DNA of 64,000 bases from Paracamarosporium sp. OC-R06-R3 (GCA_019828545.1 JACVRA010000257.1:62001-126000); one strand, 5' to 3'. Positions 12,910-25,205 are shown, counted from the first letter of the stretch. Numbers and translations: made by a program. Notes: generated by a model not told the origin, from the letters alone.

Positions 12910-14529
12910 ATGTCGCAATCACTCGTTTCCGCATCGGCCCAAGGAGCCACGTTCCTCATCTTGCTCCAAGTCGGCTCGCGAGCACTCACCTTTGCCGTCA
13001 ACCAAGTCCTCTTGCGCTTCCTATCGCCCGAATTGTTGGGCGTCTCCGCCCAGCTCGAGTTGTTCTCCATCTCGGTATTGTACTTTGCGCGCGAAAGTCT
13101 GCGAGTAGCCGTGCAGCGGCAGACCCATGGCACGCAGGCCGTGATTAATCTTTCCTATCTTGCCGTCTTCTTCGGGATACCACTCATCTATGGACTCGCA
13201 CTCCTATGGCTGTCCTCAGAAACACCGAGTGTGCCGCATTTTGTGGATGCGCTGAGTGTGTATTGCTTGGCTACCTTCGTTGAGCTCCTCACCGAGCCAG
13301 CCTTTTCAGCCGTGCAGCAGAGGCTGCTGTACAAAATACGAGCCTCAGCTGAGAGCACGGCAACCCTCCTGCGATGCTTCGGAACTTGCGCGTCTGCCAT
13401 TCTGGCGAGCAAGTATGGCATGAATATCGGAGTTCTCCCATTTGCCATAGGACAGCTAAGCTATGCCTTTGCATTGCTGGCTATCTACACGTACAGAATG
13501 TGGTCTGTAGCACAGAAGCACAGCTTCTCGCTTCTACCGAAGCAGATGCAGTCTACAAGGGAGACTCCAGTCGTTTTCAACCATTTCTCGATTCCGCTGT
13601 TACGTCTTGTTGGATCGCTCTCCGTACAGTCAACACTCAAATACATCCTCACACAAGGCGACTCTCTCCTCATCACACGTCTCGCTTCCCTCACAGACCA
13701 GGGTGCCTTTGCCCTTGCATCCAACTATGGCGGCCTTGTCGCACGCATGCTCTTCCAGCCTATCGAAGAAAGCAGCCGAAACCTCTTCGCAAAACTGTGT
13801 GCCGACACCGAGCCCGCCCCAGCCCCGCGTTCAGCAGAACAGACACAAGGAATCACAAAAGCGTCCAGGATCCTGAAGATGATATTGCGCGTCTACGTGC
13901 TTCTTTCGATGTTCGCTGCTGTCCTAGGGCCTAAAGTGGCCCCACTCCTCCTCGCCATTGTAGCTGGAAGCAAATGGGCAAACACTTCGGCGTCAGAAGT
14001 ACTAGCGACGTACTGCCTATACATCCCTTTCCTCGCCATCAACGGAGTGACAGAGGCCTTTGTCGCCGCCGTAGCCACTAACAAGGAGCTTTACACGCAG
14101 TCTCTCTTCATGGGGGTATTCTTCGCTTGTTTTGCCGGCAGCGCCTGGTACTTCATTTCGCATCTGTCATGGGGTGCAAGTGGTGTCATTGCTGCTAACG
14201 GTGTGAACATGGGCCTGCGCATCATCTACAACATGTGGTTCATCCAGCGGTTTTTCAAACAGAGAAGTGTGGGGTTCAGTGTGTTTGACTGCCTGCCTTC
14301 GAATCCAGTCTTGCTGTCTACGCAATTTTATTCGTGGGCGATGCAGTTTAGACCGAGGCCAGAATGGCTCATTCGATATGGGGTTTTCGGTGAGCTGGCA
14401 AGTCTGGGAGTCGTGGGCGCATCTTGGGTTTTTGTCATGTTGTTCTTCGAGGAAAAGTTCCTGATGGACTGCATTAATACGTTACGTCCGTCTGAAGCAT
14501 CATCTGCATCGGAGAAGAAGCAGTCGTAG
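12910..14529 (+). CDS. RFT1: RFT1 ER membrane protein for dolichol-linked oligosaccharide
   Basis: Multi-span ER membrane protein required for N-glycosylation. It is genetically linked to bringing Man5GlcNAc2-PP-dolichol to the lumenal leaflet, although whether it is the flippase itself is disputed in the literature. The 539-aa single-exon product begins with the family pattern ([49 protein letters not shown]) and continues with repeated hydrophobic segments, about a dozen, as in MATE-like flippases. Another family-type stretch is [12 protein letters not shown] near residue 250. Length matches fungal RFT1 proteins. Its start lies just after the divergent promoter shared with the GNAT gene. 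Confidence 0.93.
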   Translation: MSQSLVSASAQGATFLILLQVGSRALTFAVNQVLLRFLSPELLGVSAQLELFSISVLYFARESLRVAVQRQTHGTQAVINLSYLAVFFGIPLIYGLALLWLSSETPSVPHFVDALSVYCLATFVELLTEPAFSAVQQRLLYKIRASAESTATLLRCFGTCASAILASKYGMNIGVLPFAIGQLSYAFALLAIYTYRMWSVAQKHSFSLLPKQMQSTRETPVVFNHFSIPLLRLVGSLSVQSTLKYILTQGDSLLITRLASLTDQGAFALASNYGGLVARMLFQPIEESSRNLFAKLCADTEPAPAPRSAEQTQGITKASRILKMILRVYVLLSMFAAVLGPKVAPLLLAIVAGSKWANTSASEVLATYCLYIPFLAINGVTEAFVAAVATNKELYTQSLFMGVFFACFAGSAWYFISHLSWGASGVIAANGVNMGLRIIYNMWFIQRFFKQRSVGFSVFDCLPSNPVLLSTQFYSWAMQFRPRPEWLIRYGVFGELASLGVVGASWVFVMLFFEEKFLMDCINTLRPSEASSASEKKQS

Positions 14530-14958
14530 ACTAGCTATGGAAATACTTGGAGACCCATCGACTCTGCTTTTCAGTTTGGCGTTTTGGCTACTGCCTCGAC
14601 ATGGCCCGACCCCACTACGGCATCGGAACTACGTTCCGATGGCACCAGCAGATTCTTCCGACCGACACTGCACGCACGTCATCTTCTCCAGCCCAAGCAA
14701 AGCCCATAAGAATTCGCGCATCACAAGGCCGCGGATTTTATGTAATACACGCATCCTTTGCGCACCCCTGCATTTCCTGGGGGTAACGGAAACCACCCCA
14801 TCGACCCCTTTGGGATTTCCTGGGGGTAACAGAAACACACGCTTGCGGGGCGAACCGCGGACGGTGTGAGCACTAGGTCTTGTCCATTATCACGCCATTA
14901 CTGGGACCTGGTTGGCTTGGGAGCTGGTGCTGTGCCTCGATTCGAACCGTTGGGGAAC
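14530..14958. promoter_or_regulatory. RFT1-RTG2 spacer with a 22-bp direct repeat
   Basis: Contains two copies of a 22-bp word (14772-14793 and 14815-14836, one mismatch, 43 bp apart) centred on TTCCTGGGGGTAAC, plus CCCCT words. It lies 120-190 bp before the RTG2 start and may be a regulatory repeat. No gene was seen. Confidence 0.4.
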
Positions 14959-16948
14959 ATGGGGCACGCTGAGATATGCACGCACTACCATGGGTTGGTC
15001 GACATGGGAAGGTATGCTTGAATCCCGAATCCACTATGCGATGTATACTGTAGGAGACTGGGCATAGTGGTGAGCGAAGAAGCTGAGACTCCTCGTGCTG
15101 CGGTGTATCCTAAGATGCACTTTACAAAGGCAGGCCAAATCGAGGTTAAGAAGGAGCAAGGGCACGGCTTCCGTCGAAACCGCCTGGGTACTATGCGTCT
15201 GGGGACGGCACGCTGGGAGATGCCCTCGCAACGGCATCTCCATGCCTTCCTCAGCCAGTTTGCATCTTGCAAAAAGTCACCAAGCGTATAATCTGACTGA
15301 CTTTCATAGCAATGGCATTCGTTTCTCAATCACCGACCTTTCCCCCCAGACTGCTCGCATGTTACCTACGTTGTACCTTTCGCGAGCCGCCATATCACTC
15401 TACGATGCACAGTTCACTTCCGCATCAAACGAACCTGTGCCTATTCCGCAAGAAACCATCAACAACGTGATCAAAGCCTTATTACGCTTCAAGTCCACAT
15501 GCCGCGACTTCGACGTACCAGAGTCACAGATCCGCATTGTAGCCACAGAAGCCACTCGCAAAGCCATCAATTCCCAGGAATTCCAAAAGCAGATCGAAAC
15601 TAAGACTGGATGGACAGTACAGCTGCTTGAGAAAGAAGCAGAGGGGAGAGTTGGCGCCTACGGGGTGGCAAGTAGCTACGCGAATGTGAGAGGCTTGGTG
15701 ATGGATCTGGGAGGAGGAAGTACCCAGATCACGTGGGTCGCGACTGAGGACGGCAAGGTAAGGATGTGGGAGAAGGGGAGTGTCAGTTTACCGTACGGAG
15801 CAGCGGCTTTGACCAAAAGGCTTGAGGCTGCGGGGTCGAAGGGTGGTAAGGAATATGGGAGGTTCGAGAAGGAAGTATTGAACGACTTGAAAGATGCTGT
15901 TCGACAGATCGACATTCCTAAAGAACTATCGGAAGCAGAAGGGGGACTTCACTTATACTTATCGGGAGGTGGTTTCCGCGGCTGGGGTTTTGTGCTCATG
16001 TCACAGCACGGCATCGAGCCATACCCTATTCCGATTATCAATGGCTTCAAAGTCAAAGAAGATTCATTTCAGGATACGCAGGCAGTCCGCGCTGCGGTTT
16101 TTGACGAGAACACGCCTGATATTTTCAGGGTGTCGCAGAGACGAGCGAGTCAGGTCCCAGCTGTGGCCTTTCTTGTCGATTGCCTTTCGAAAGCACTACC
16201 CAACACCACGGACGTCCATTTTTGCCAAGGTGGCGTAAGAGAAGGGATGCATTTCGCAGAGATGGCACCGGCTCAGAGGAAAGAGGATCCCATTGTCACG
16301 GCGACCCGAACACATGCAAGAGAATCGGTTTCTGAGCTCGTGGAGTTAGTGCTGGTTGCTGTTGGAGCACCTCAGTCATCGTCTACAGGTGATGCTCGCG
16401 CAAGTGCAACAAAAGCATTCGACCGTGCGTTGATAACAGCCTTTGTACAGGCCATGTATGCTCATGCGGCATTTCCCAAAGACGTTTGCGCTGGTGCAGC
16501 TCTGAGAAGCACGTCGACGGGCTTGTTTGCGGCAGCCCACGGCGTCAGCCACCAACAGCGTGCGATGCTGGCAATTCTGCTCTGCGAACGCTATGGTGGG
16601 TTCGGCTCGATAAGCCCAACCGAGCAAGACTTCTATCGGCGGTTAGTGCAGTTGCTCCCCGACGGGGCAGCGTGGTGGTGCATGTTGCTGGGACGTGTTG
16701 GCGGGGTGATTGCCACGGTCTATCCAGCTGGTGCTGTGAGAGAGGAGCGTTTGGCGATGCGGGCTGCCTGGGTGCAGAGCAAGAAGGGCAAGGACAAGCT
16801 CTCGGTGTGGTTCGAGTTCCCCACGCTCGACGAGATGGACGAGGCGCTCGAGGGGGCACTGGGGCAGGTAGACAAGGCGGGGAAGAAGAAGAACTGGGTT
16901 GTCGGAGGGGGACACAAGGTCGAGGTGTGTGTTGGAGCGTTGCAATGA
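14959..16948 (+). CDS. RTG2: RTG2-like retrograde regulator (Ppx/GppA family)
   Basis: ASKHA-fold protein of the exopolyphosphatase/GppA family; in yeast Rtg2 relays mitochondrial dysfunction to the nucleus. Exon 1 is 14959-15011 and exon 2 is 15310-16948 (563 aa). The junction was chosen because exon 1 ends in LVDMGS at a GTATGC donor and exon 2 continues [12 protein letters not shown], rebuilding the conserved phosphate-1 loop. Without exon 1 the ATP-binding motif is lost. The second phosphate loop DLGGGSTQ lies near residue 150, and SGGGFRGWG near 240. The 298-nt intron is long for this window and could hide a further exon or alternative start. The start at 14959 is the only in-frame Met close upstream and is less certain than the rest. 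Confidence 0.88.
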
Positions 16949-17950
16949 GTCACGGGGGGTTCAGGGGCAGCCATCGTGACCTCGGGGCGGTGTGGAGTCG
17001 GGGCGGCGAAGCATGGCGACGGTCCACGTGCCGGCTGCTGCGAGGACACGTTGGCCGCGAGGCATGAGGTGGTGGGTGCCGGTGCTGGGTGGTGGATGCT
17101 GGGTGGTGGTGCTGGGGCTGGGCGGACGGACGGGGCGCTGCGACCATTAGCAATTATGGCGCACGCGTGTAAAACTCTGCCGGCGTGGTGAGGTCGCGGC
17201 TGGCCATTACGTGACGCGCTAGGGCTAGTTTCTGGGGAAGCTATGCGAGCGCTCGGCTTCGGGCGGGTCAATCGCCCATCGTCGCCAGGTACCAGCAGCC
17301 TCGCATCATGGCCCGACGTTATAAAGACAGCGGCCCCGTCAGCTCTCTGCCTCGCCGCCGGCCTGTCCCTCTCCCTTCTTACGCCTCTTATCTCTCCCTT
17401 GGCCCGTCTTCTTATCTCGGGTTGCAGCGTCACACCCACCACATCATCCATACGCGGCCCACGGCGGCACTTCGCTCCCGGAGCCACACTCTGCACCCTC
17501 CCGTAGTCGAGCACCGAGCGGTGAAACAACAGAGTCCAATTGCCGCCCGCAGCGTTATCCTCCTGGAGGCTGGAGCCATTGCTGTGCGCCCGTGCATTCT
17601 TACCCAGGTGAGCTAGCTGCGTCATAGTGTTCCCCAAATAAATCGCTCTCCAGCGACCACTTCCTGTGCCTGCGTATAGGGCGTCAATTTCCCTTCCCTA
17701 GTCCCAATTCCCGTCCTCTGCACTCTGCCTCCACTCCACCACTGCTACCCACCGCCTCAATTAGCATTGCTAGCGCTAACCATCGCTCTTTGTACAGCAC
17801 CCCTCGCCGTACCCCTCGCCGAGCCCCTCTACGCTAGCCAGTCCACCGTGAACTCAGTCCCGCTCGTTGCACGCTTGTTCGCAGCCCAGGCCTTTCTCTA
17901 TTAATACGGGGTCCATCACTCGCACCGCCCTTTCCCAGTCACTCCACACC
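16949..17950. promoter_or_regulatory. 1 kb spacer and promoter of NAD-GDH
   Basis: No gene was recognised; the long open frames here are GC-rich and overlap both flanks. The stretch 17300-17950 is pyrimidine-rich, as before strongly expressed fungal genes. At 17799-17822 a 12-bp unit (ACCCCTCGCCGT) is repeated twice with a third partial copy, giving three CCCCT (STRE-like) words about 130-150 bp before the GDH start. Confidence 0.45.
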
Positions 17951-20900
17951 ATGTCGACTCCCGTCAATGGCGCCCTCACGGCACCCCAGAACAAGCTCCT
18001 CGACCAGGTCGTCCAGCCTCCGGCGAGAAATCCTTCGCCGCTGCCCACACACTTGAGCCTCCCAGGCTCTGGACACTCAACACCACGGGTCCTTCCGCGC
18101 GAAGGCCCAGGCGGCTCCGGATATGTTGCCCAAAAGTTCGAGGGCAAGGAGAAGCAGATGGAGGAGGTCATGGACGGCATAGAAGAGAAGGGTTTCCTTC
18201 CCTCCGAGTTCGTCGAGACCGAGACGTTGTGGTTCTATAACGAGCTTGGCATTGACGACATGTACTTTGCGACCGAGACGGTCGACACGTAAGTTGACAG
18301 TATCCAGCTGGTATCTAATACTCACATTTGCCAGTATCGTCAACCATGTTCTCTCCCTATACGCAGCAAAGGTTGCCGCATACGCTCGTCAGGATAAACG
18401 CATCGAGATCCGTCTAGACAAGGAAGCCGACGATCATGCTGTGTATATCGACACAAGCAAGCCAGGTATTTCGGTGGTCGATGGCCCGCAATACGAGAAG
18501 CGTATCGGCGAGAGGTATCTCCACAGATCCAAGGGCGCTTCGGGATATCGCGTGGAGAGCTTCCGTTCCGCTAGCCCTCTGCCGGGAAGTCAGGATCAGC
18601 AATTACGCTGCTACTTCGTGTACAAGTGCGACTTCGTCGATCCATCACCAAACGCTACCGAGACCAACATCGAAAAGATTGGAGATAAGCGTTTCCTCCA
18701 GAAGGCGACTGCCAACACCAAGAGGATCTACCAGGAAGCTCTGGAAGTTGCAGTGGAGCGAACAGGACCCGTCATTGAGTACTTCGATATAGAAGGCTCT
18801 CGTGACAAGCGCTTGGTTATTGCCTATAAGCAGGGCACTGCCATGGGCTTCTTCAGCGCTTTGAGCGACCTATACCATTACTACGGCCTCACAACTTCCC
18901 GGAAATATGTTGAACAGTTTTCCAACGGCTACACTTGCATGTCTCTTTATCTCCAGGAGATGCCGGGAGCAGCTGGTCGCAAATACCCACCCATCGAGGC
19001 CTCTGTCCATCAAATCATCAAGGAGGTCTCTTTGCTGTACTGCATACCCCAGAACAGGTTCCAAGCACACTTTGCTACCGGACGCCTTAGTCTCCAAGAG
19101 ACCATCTACTCACATTGCGTTTGGGTCTTCGTTTCACATTTCCTCAACCGACTTGGAAATGAATACACGGCTTTGGCGTCGATGCTTGACACCGATAACA
19201 GCGCACACGCTGAACTACTCTCGAAGCTGAAGAAAAGGTTGCGAACAGAGACTTTTACTGCCGACTACATCCTCGAGATCATCAACGAATACCCAGAACT
19301 GGTCCACAGCCTGTACCTTTCCTTTGCTAATACGCACTACGTGCAGACCAGGGGCGAACAAGACGACTTCCTACCGACCCTGAGTTTCCTTCGCCTCAAG
19401 GTAGACAGGGTTCTCAGCGACGATGAATTGACGGACGCAATCAACAAGGTCGTCGTTAATGAGCATCACCACATGGTCATGAACTCGTTCCGCATATTCA
19501 ACAATTGCGTTCTTAAGACAAACTTCTACACCCCCACCAAGGTCGCATTGAGTTTCCGTATGGACCCGAAATTTCTCCCGCCGTCGGAATACCCTCAACC
19601 TCTGTACGGTATGTTCCTTGTCATCAGCTCTGAATTCCGTGGTTTCCATCTCCGTTTCCGCGATATTGCCCGTGGCGGTATCCGCATCGTCAAGTCTCGC
19701 AGTCAAGAAGCATACGCCATCAACGCACGATCCATGTTCGATGAGAATTACAATCTTGCCAATACGCAGCAGCGCAAGAACAAGGATATCCCTGAGGGAG
19801 GCTCAAAGGGTGTCATTTTGCTTGACTTCCATCATCAGGACAAGGCACGTGTCGCGTTCGAAAAGTACATTGACAGCATTTTGGACCTTCTGCTTCCTCC
19901 AAGCAGCCCTGGTATCAAGGATCCTATCGTCGATCTTCACGGCAAGGAAGAGATTCTCTTCATGGGCCCAGATGAGAACACTGCTGATCTTGTCGACTGG
20001 GCAACTGAGCACGCTCGTTTCCGCAATGCGCCTTGGTGGAAATCCTTCTTCACCGGCAAGAGCCCTAAGCTTGGCGGCATTCCGCACGACCGATATGGTA
20101 TGACCACATTGTCCGTTCGCGAATACGTCTTGGGTATCTATCGCAAGTTGAACCTTGACCCGAGTAAGGTCAGGAAGCTGCAAACTGGCGGACCCGATGG
20201 TGACCTCGGCTCCAACGAGATCCTTCTGAGCAACGAGAAGTACATTGCTATCGTCGATGGTGCAGGTGTTCTTGTAGACCCACAAGGCATCAACCACGAG
20301 GAGCTTCTCCGACTAGCCAAAGCCCGCGTTATGATCAACAAATTTGACATCTCCAAGCTTTCTCCTGAGGGATATCGTGTTCTAGTTGATGAGAATGACG
20401 TCAGGCTTCCTAATGGCGATCTCGTGCCTAATGGTACAACTTTCCGCAACACGTTCCATTTGCGACATGGAGGTGGCCTGCAATATGACACTTTTGTTCC
20501 TTGCGGAGGTCGTCCTGAGTCGATTGATCTTACGACAGCCAACAAGCTCATCGTTGACGGAAAGTCAGTCATCCCCTACATCGTGGAAGGTGCCAATCTC
20601 TTCATCACCCAGGACGCCAAGCTCCGTCTGGAGAAGGCTGGCTGCATCCTTTACAAAGATGCTTCCGCGAACAAGGGTGGTGTGACTTCGTCTTCGCTGG
20701 AAGTCCTCGCATCTCTCACCTTCGACGATGAAGGTTTTGCCAAGCACATGTGCGTGGGCGAGGATGGAACTCCGCCGCAATTTTATAATGACTACGTCAA
20801 GTCGGTGCAGACCATCATTCAAAACAACGCTAGACTTGAGTTTGAAGCTATTTGGAGGGAACACCAGAAGACCGGCACCCCTCGAAGCATTTTGAGCGAC

Positions 20901-21315
20901 ACATTGAGCATTGCGATCACTAAGCTCGACGAGGAATTGCAAAAGACCGATCTGTGGGATAACATTGAGTTCAGGAAGTCTGTCTTGAGCGAGGCTCTTC
21001 CGAACCTGTTGTTGGAGAAGATTGGCTTGGAGAAGATTCTGGAGCGAGTAAGTACAGCACTTTGTCAAATATTTAGAGACCCATTGTGGCCTCTGTCATC
21101 CCATAACACACATTGCGGGCTTCGCTTCGACGTGCAACTGTAAAGTTGTTTGACCTAGGCTGACGATTATGTAGGTGCCCGACAACTATATCCGCGCGAT
21201 TTTCGGAAGCTACCTAGCGAGTCGATTTGTCTACAGCTACGGCATCAACGCCAGCCAATTCGCATTCTTCGACTTCATGAATAAGCGCATGTCCAAGCTC
21301 AACATTGCGGCATGA
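17951..21315 (+). CDS. GDH2: NAD-specific glutamate dehydrogenase
   Basis: Large catabolic glutamate dehydrogenase that deaminates glutamate to 2-oxoglutarate and ammonium with NAD+, used when amino acids are the carbon or nitrogen source. Exons 17951-18288, 18335-21047 and 21175-21315 join in frame to 1063 aa, the usual size of the fungal enzyme. The N-terminal third is the regulatory region of this class. The catalytic part shows FRDIARGGIRIVKSR, KNKDIPEGGSKGVILLD and, for the dinucleotide fold, GGPDGDLGSNEILL. The last short exon restores the conserved end (VPDNYIRAIFGSYLASRF); reading through the donor at 21048 would replace it with an unrelated tail. Introns are 46 and 127 nt. The upstream spacer has tandem CCCCT words. 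Confidence 0.95.
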
Positions 21316-22515
21316 GCGGTTCAAGCTCGCGACTTCACGGTACTACAGTACTGAGCTGCCCCACAACGGGCAACATGCAGGCCGATTGTACTCACGTCCT
21401 TACTCTCTGGCTGTATGATTGAGCATTTTCCGTAGTCTACGACCGTTGCTCTTTTGCTATACCTTGTTATGCATTCCACGGATCTATTTTCGGCGTTGGG
21501 TGGGGAAAAGTTCATGGAACATGTATGAGCTGTCATTGTTCCTGCATGGGAAGGATAAGGTGATCGGCGCGTATGCACCATAGGCGCCCATAGAGGCATG
21601 GCTGGGTCACATCCAGACGAATCAATCCATATACACTCTTCCACATCACTTTGCTTTTTTCTGTTTGCGTCCTCCATCCGTGCCTCCATGCATGCAAAAG
21701 CCGTCGATTTCCCCAGGCGTCTCGCGCGGAGAACGATATCTGGTGGGGAACGTCTAGATCCTGGGCCTCACATCGAAGGCCACCCACCCACCCACCGGAT
21801 GCACAATCTCATGCACAAGCAGCAGCTAAACCAAGTAAATGATATACGCCACAGGCTAGCCATGCAGCCAATGGCCGGTCTTGCAGCCCCATACGTGAAA
21901 CACCGCAGCGGAAGGTACATAGGACAGATGAAGTGCATGAGGTGTTTCCTCTCCTCACTCACGCGCTTCCTCGACCACCATAACCACTACGCGACTTTGT
22001 TGCTGTCGCCTTGTCGCACCACGCTTGTACGGTTCTGAAGGTGAGTTGTGCCTGATTCGCGCATGCCTTCTCTATTGTCTTGTTATGTTTCCTTGTGTTG
22101 AGACTGCTCTTGTCGCGCTCGTTTTCGGGCAGAGTGGGCGCGTGACGCCAGAAATGTCGCTCGAGTGTGTGATGGAGAGAGCACGCACGTATCTTGAGCG
22201 CTTCGCGCGCTGCGTTCGTTTCTGCATGCAAACCAGGATGCGAAACAAAATGCGCAAACTTGGTTTACAAGAGCAGGTATCCCCGGGAAATTCATGTCAA
22301 TTTGCGGCTGTCCTGCTTCCCTTCGCGGAACCGTAGTATAGCACAGCGCTAACAAGGTGCGGTCGTGATTCAGCTCTACCTCTCTGCCCGAAACACAAAC
22401 ACGCACAAGAACGACCACACTTCTTGTCCCGCTCGTCTCAACTTCCTATCTACTTCGGCCCAAGCATCTCGCGTGCCCTTCTAATACAACACGACTACAA
22501 AAGATATTCGCGAAC
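21316..22515. other. 1.2 kb intergenic
   Basis: 3' flank of NAD-GDH and 5' flank of the basic protein. A short CCACC run lies near 21782-21797. Open frames are short and unsupported. Confidence 0.5.
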
Positions 22516-23060
22516 ATGGCTGCCAGGACCGCTTCCGCCACGCCTACAACGCGCAAGACACGCACTGCGACTAACTCACTCCCCAAGAAGATTGAGGCTG
22601 CCGTCGAGACAGCACCTGTACCAGCGCCTAAGAAGCGCGCTACCAAGGCTAACACGAGCAAGCCGCGCGACAAGACGGTTGCTGCGGGCCGCGTGGAGAA
22701 GAAGACCAAGGCGCCTGCTACCCAGAAGACGGCGGCGACCAAGAAGAAGGGTCCAGCTAAGGCGTCAACGACGGCGACTACGAAGAAGGCGCCTGCCGCG
22801 AAGGCTGAAGTAGAGGGCGAGGCCGAGAAGGCCGAGGCGAAGGTCAAAAAAGTTGCAAAGGTCAGTGCTTGTTCATGAGTTGAGTAGGTTTTATTTACGA
22901 CAGGACTGACGTGTTGCGTATACAGGCCGCTGCACCGAAGGTATGACGGTGTTCCATTTTCGATCATCCTATGCAAGACTGCCCGTGGTCCATACGGACG
23001 ACTGACATTCGGCAGGAGAAGAAGACTGCTCCAAAGGCAGCAAAGTCCAAGAAAGCGTAG
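22516..23060 (+). CDS. small Lys/Ala/Pro/Thr-rich basic protein (linker-histone-tail-like)
   Basis: A 134-aa protein made almost entirely of Lys, Ala, Thr and Pro with repeated KKAPA/TKKK/PKK words, like the C-terminal tail of histone H1 or other DNA-binding basic tails, but without a winged-helix globular domain. Exons 22516-22860, 22926-22940 (a 15-nt microexon coding AAAPK) and 23016-23060 join in frame and keep the composition to a KSKKA stop. Both introns have GT-AG ends (65 and 75 nt). Nuclear location and nucleic acid binding are inferred from composition only. It could alternatively be a ribosome- or nucleolus-associated basic protein. The start lies in good context (ACATGG). Confidence 0.7.
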
Positions 23061-23980
23061 ACGCGTCGCGAGACATCGATATGCGCATCTACACCTAGGC
23101 GTTTGGCGCATGTGTCTCGCATCATCGCTGGATTTACGATTCGGTTTCTTCCATGGTTTGGTTATGGTATGGATGTGTGTTCTGGTGAGGGTGCGGTCGA
23201 GGAACTGTCCACGGCCTGTTCCATTGGAGTAAGTGGATATGGGTTCATGGCATGTTTGTGCAGTATACCCGTGGGTTCGGTCGGGGCGCAGGATGACTAG
23301 TAATGTTGACTGTTTCTCTTAACTTAGTCCTAGTTGTCACATTTTTTCTTCCCGCTTGTGAGGAATGAGCTGTTGCTGAGACACTCGTAAATGCCGTGTG
23401 CTAGGCTCCCTCCTCTTCCGCAATAGTTGAGCGCTTGTTCGAAATTCTCAAAGTTGCCGTTGCCAGAAAAGACTCCGAAAAGTTTCCTTGGTCATTGCAT
23501 CCGGAGGGAATTGCTGCAAACACAATATCTCGAAGAACACAGTTTACATGGTGATCTCGACCAATTAGCTAAATTAGATAATCTGGGGTATCAAAATGTT
23601 TCCGTCGCTGTTGCTCTTGTCCCAACGTTGTCACGCATTCCATGTTCACCACCGAAATCCGTACATCCTTCATGTCGAGTCAGAAACCAACCTAAGTCTA
23701 CGTTCGTGTACCGACCACTTAGTCACGTCAAATCTCTAACTGTTTTCCGAACAACTAGCAGGAAAGCCGTCGTTGGAAGAGCTTGATTCGTGTTGCATAG
23801 AAGGTGTAGTTGGGCATTTTAGCGAACAAAAGGTGGTCTAGCTAGTTAGCGGCGTTGGATTTTCGTTGCTGCGCTAATTTAAATGCCCGCGCTCTAACGA
23901 GACCTTCTGATACTTTCCTTTAGTCTCCGAGGCTGGATTGTGATGCGGTGTTTGTATGCAAACCCTTCCTGTGTCATTTC
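23061..23980. other. 0.9 kb intergenic between convergent genes
   Basis: Convergent 3' flanks of the basic protein and GPN3. Open frames such as 23427-23786 (plus) have no domain and no neighbouring exon. No RNA gene was seen. Confidence 0.5.
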
Positions 23981-24922
23981 TCATCCGTCCATAGACGTCT
24001 CGAGAAACTCGTCTTTAGGCTCTTTGGGCTCCTGGGCTTCGTGGAATTGTATCGCGTCATCGATGTAGCTTAGGACGGCACCAAGGCTGTCTTCGTCTTG
24101 CACGTCTAGTTTCAAAAACGAAACCATGCTGAAGTCGTCGATGAGCTGGGCTACAGCCTTGTTCAGCCTGTCAAACGACGCCCCACTCATTACACTTTTG
24201 GTCGAGCCAGGGTCTTGATAGCCCTTGGTCTCTTCCTGCTCGTCTCCCTTCGGCTTCCGTGTAGGATCGTCTTCCAAGAGCCCCGGATCAGGGTCGAGGA
24301 AGCGTTTCAGCTCCCGCTTCGCCACCTGCCCTTTGACGAGATCCATCTTACTCAAGATGTTTATGTGGGGCATCTCCAGCATCAGCATGGCACTCATGGC
24401 AGAGAGAGTGCCGGAGAAGAACTTGGGGCGGTCGACGATGAAGGTGGCCTCGAGCAGATAGGCGGCGCACATGTTGATGTTCAGGGAGCCGCGCATCAGC
24501 GTCTTGACGAGGTCCGGCAAGATGGGCACGTGCGTGTACAGCTCGATCTGGCCGGGCATGTCGAAGACGATGAGGTACTCGTCGGTGACGTCCTCGAGCG
24601 GGTCTGTCAGGAAGTCGAGGTTCTCCATGAGGAACTCGAAGCAGTAGATGAGGCCGCCATTGGGGCCCAGGCTCATCTCGTCCATGACATCCTCGAGGCT
24701 GATGAGGTCCTTGATGTCGAGGTCCGGGTCGAAGGCAAAGTCCTCGGCGGCGGGGTCGAGGTTGACGTAGAAGCACGGGCGCTTGTTGTTCTGGAGGTGC
24801 TGGATGAGCGAGGCGCAGAAGGTCGACTTGCCGGCGCCGGCGGGGCCCTGGGCAGGCAGTCAGTACGGGCTCGGCACAGCAGACGGGCCTCCTACCATGA
24901 CCAGGGTGCCGTACTTGCTCAT
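23981..24922 (-). CDS. GPN3: GPN-loop GTPase 3
   Basis: Small GTPase of the GPN family, needed with GPN1 for assembly and nuclear import of RNA polymerase II. Exon 1 (24922-24896) codes only nine residues, then a 48-nt intron (24895-24848), then exon 2 (24847-23981): 297 aa. Splicing creates the P-loop GPAGAGKST right after MSKYGTLVM, the canonical start of GPN3. Other marks are NLDPAAEDF, the GPN signature in [14 protein letters not shown], the G3 motif [12 protein letters not shown], the NILSKMDL specificity loop and [13 protein letters not shown] near the end. It is head-to-head with S-adenosylmethionine synthetase, 283 bp apart. Length is normal. Confidence 0.95.
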
Positions 24923-25205
24923 GGCTGGTGTTGGGTGTGCGGGACAAAAACGCGTGGCAGAAACGCAGCGCACATTGGCCCTGGGCGGGGCGGTGAGGGC
25001 GCGGATGGCGTGCTAGGCGTCGACGCCGGCATTTTGCGCGACACGCCTGGAGCAGAAAAGCCCGGCGTCCTCTTAAAACCCCGAGCCCTTTCGACCCAAG
25101 ACCCCCACCGCAGTCTTTTCCACCCCTCCTCCACCACACGCCCACCACACGGTCGCAAGTCCTACACTACGCTCTCGACGCACCACCTTTCCCCCTGCAG
25201 CAGCC
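24923..25205. promoter_or_regulatory. divergent promoter, GPN3 / SAM synthetase
   Basis: A 283-bp spacer between two start codons. The half nearest the SAM synthetase is a C/T-rich tract (about 25085-25200) without a clear TATA box, as is common before highly expressed fungal genes. Confidence 0.45.

Noticed and set aside
16720..17637. 305-codon minus-strand frame
   Set aside because: It runs antisense into the RTG2 coding end and a GC-rich spacer, is Pro/Ala/Arg-rich, and has no recognisable domain.
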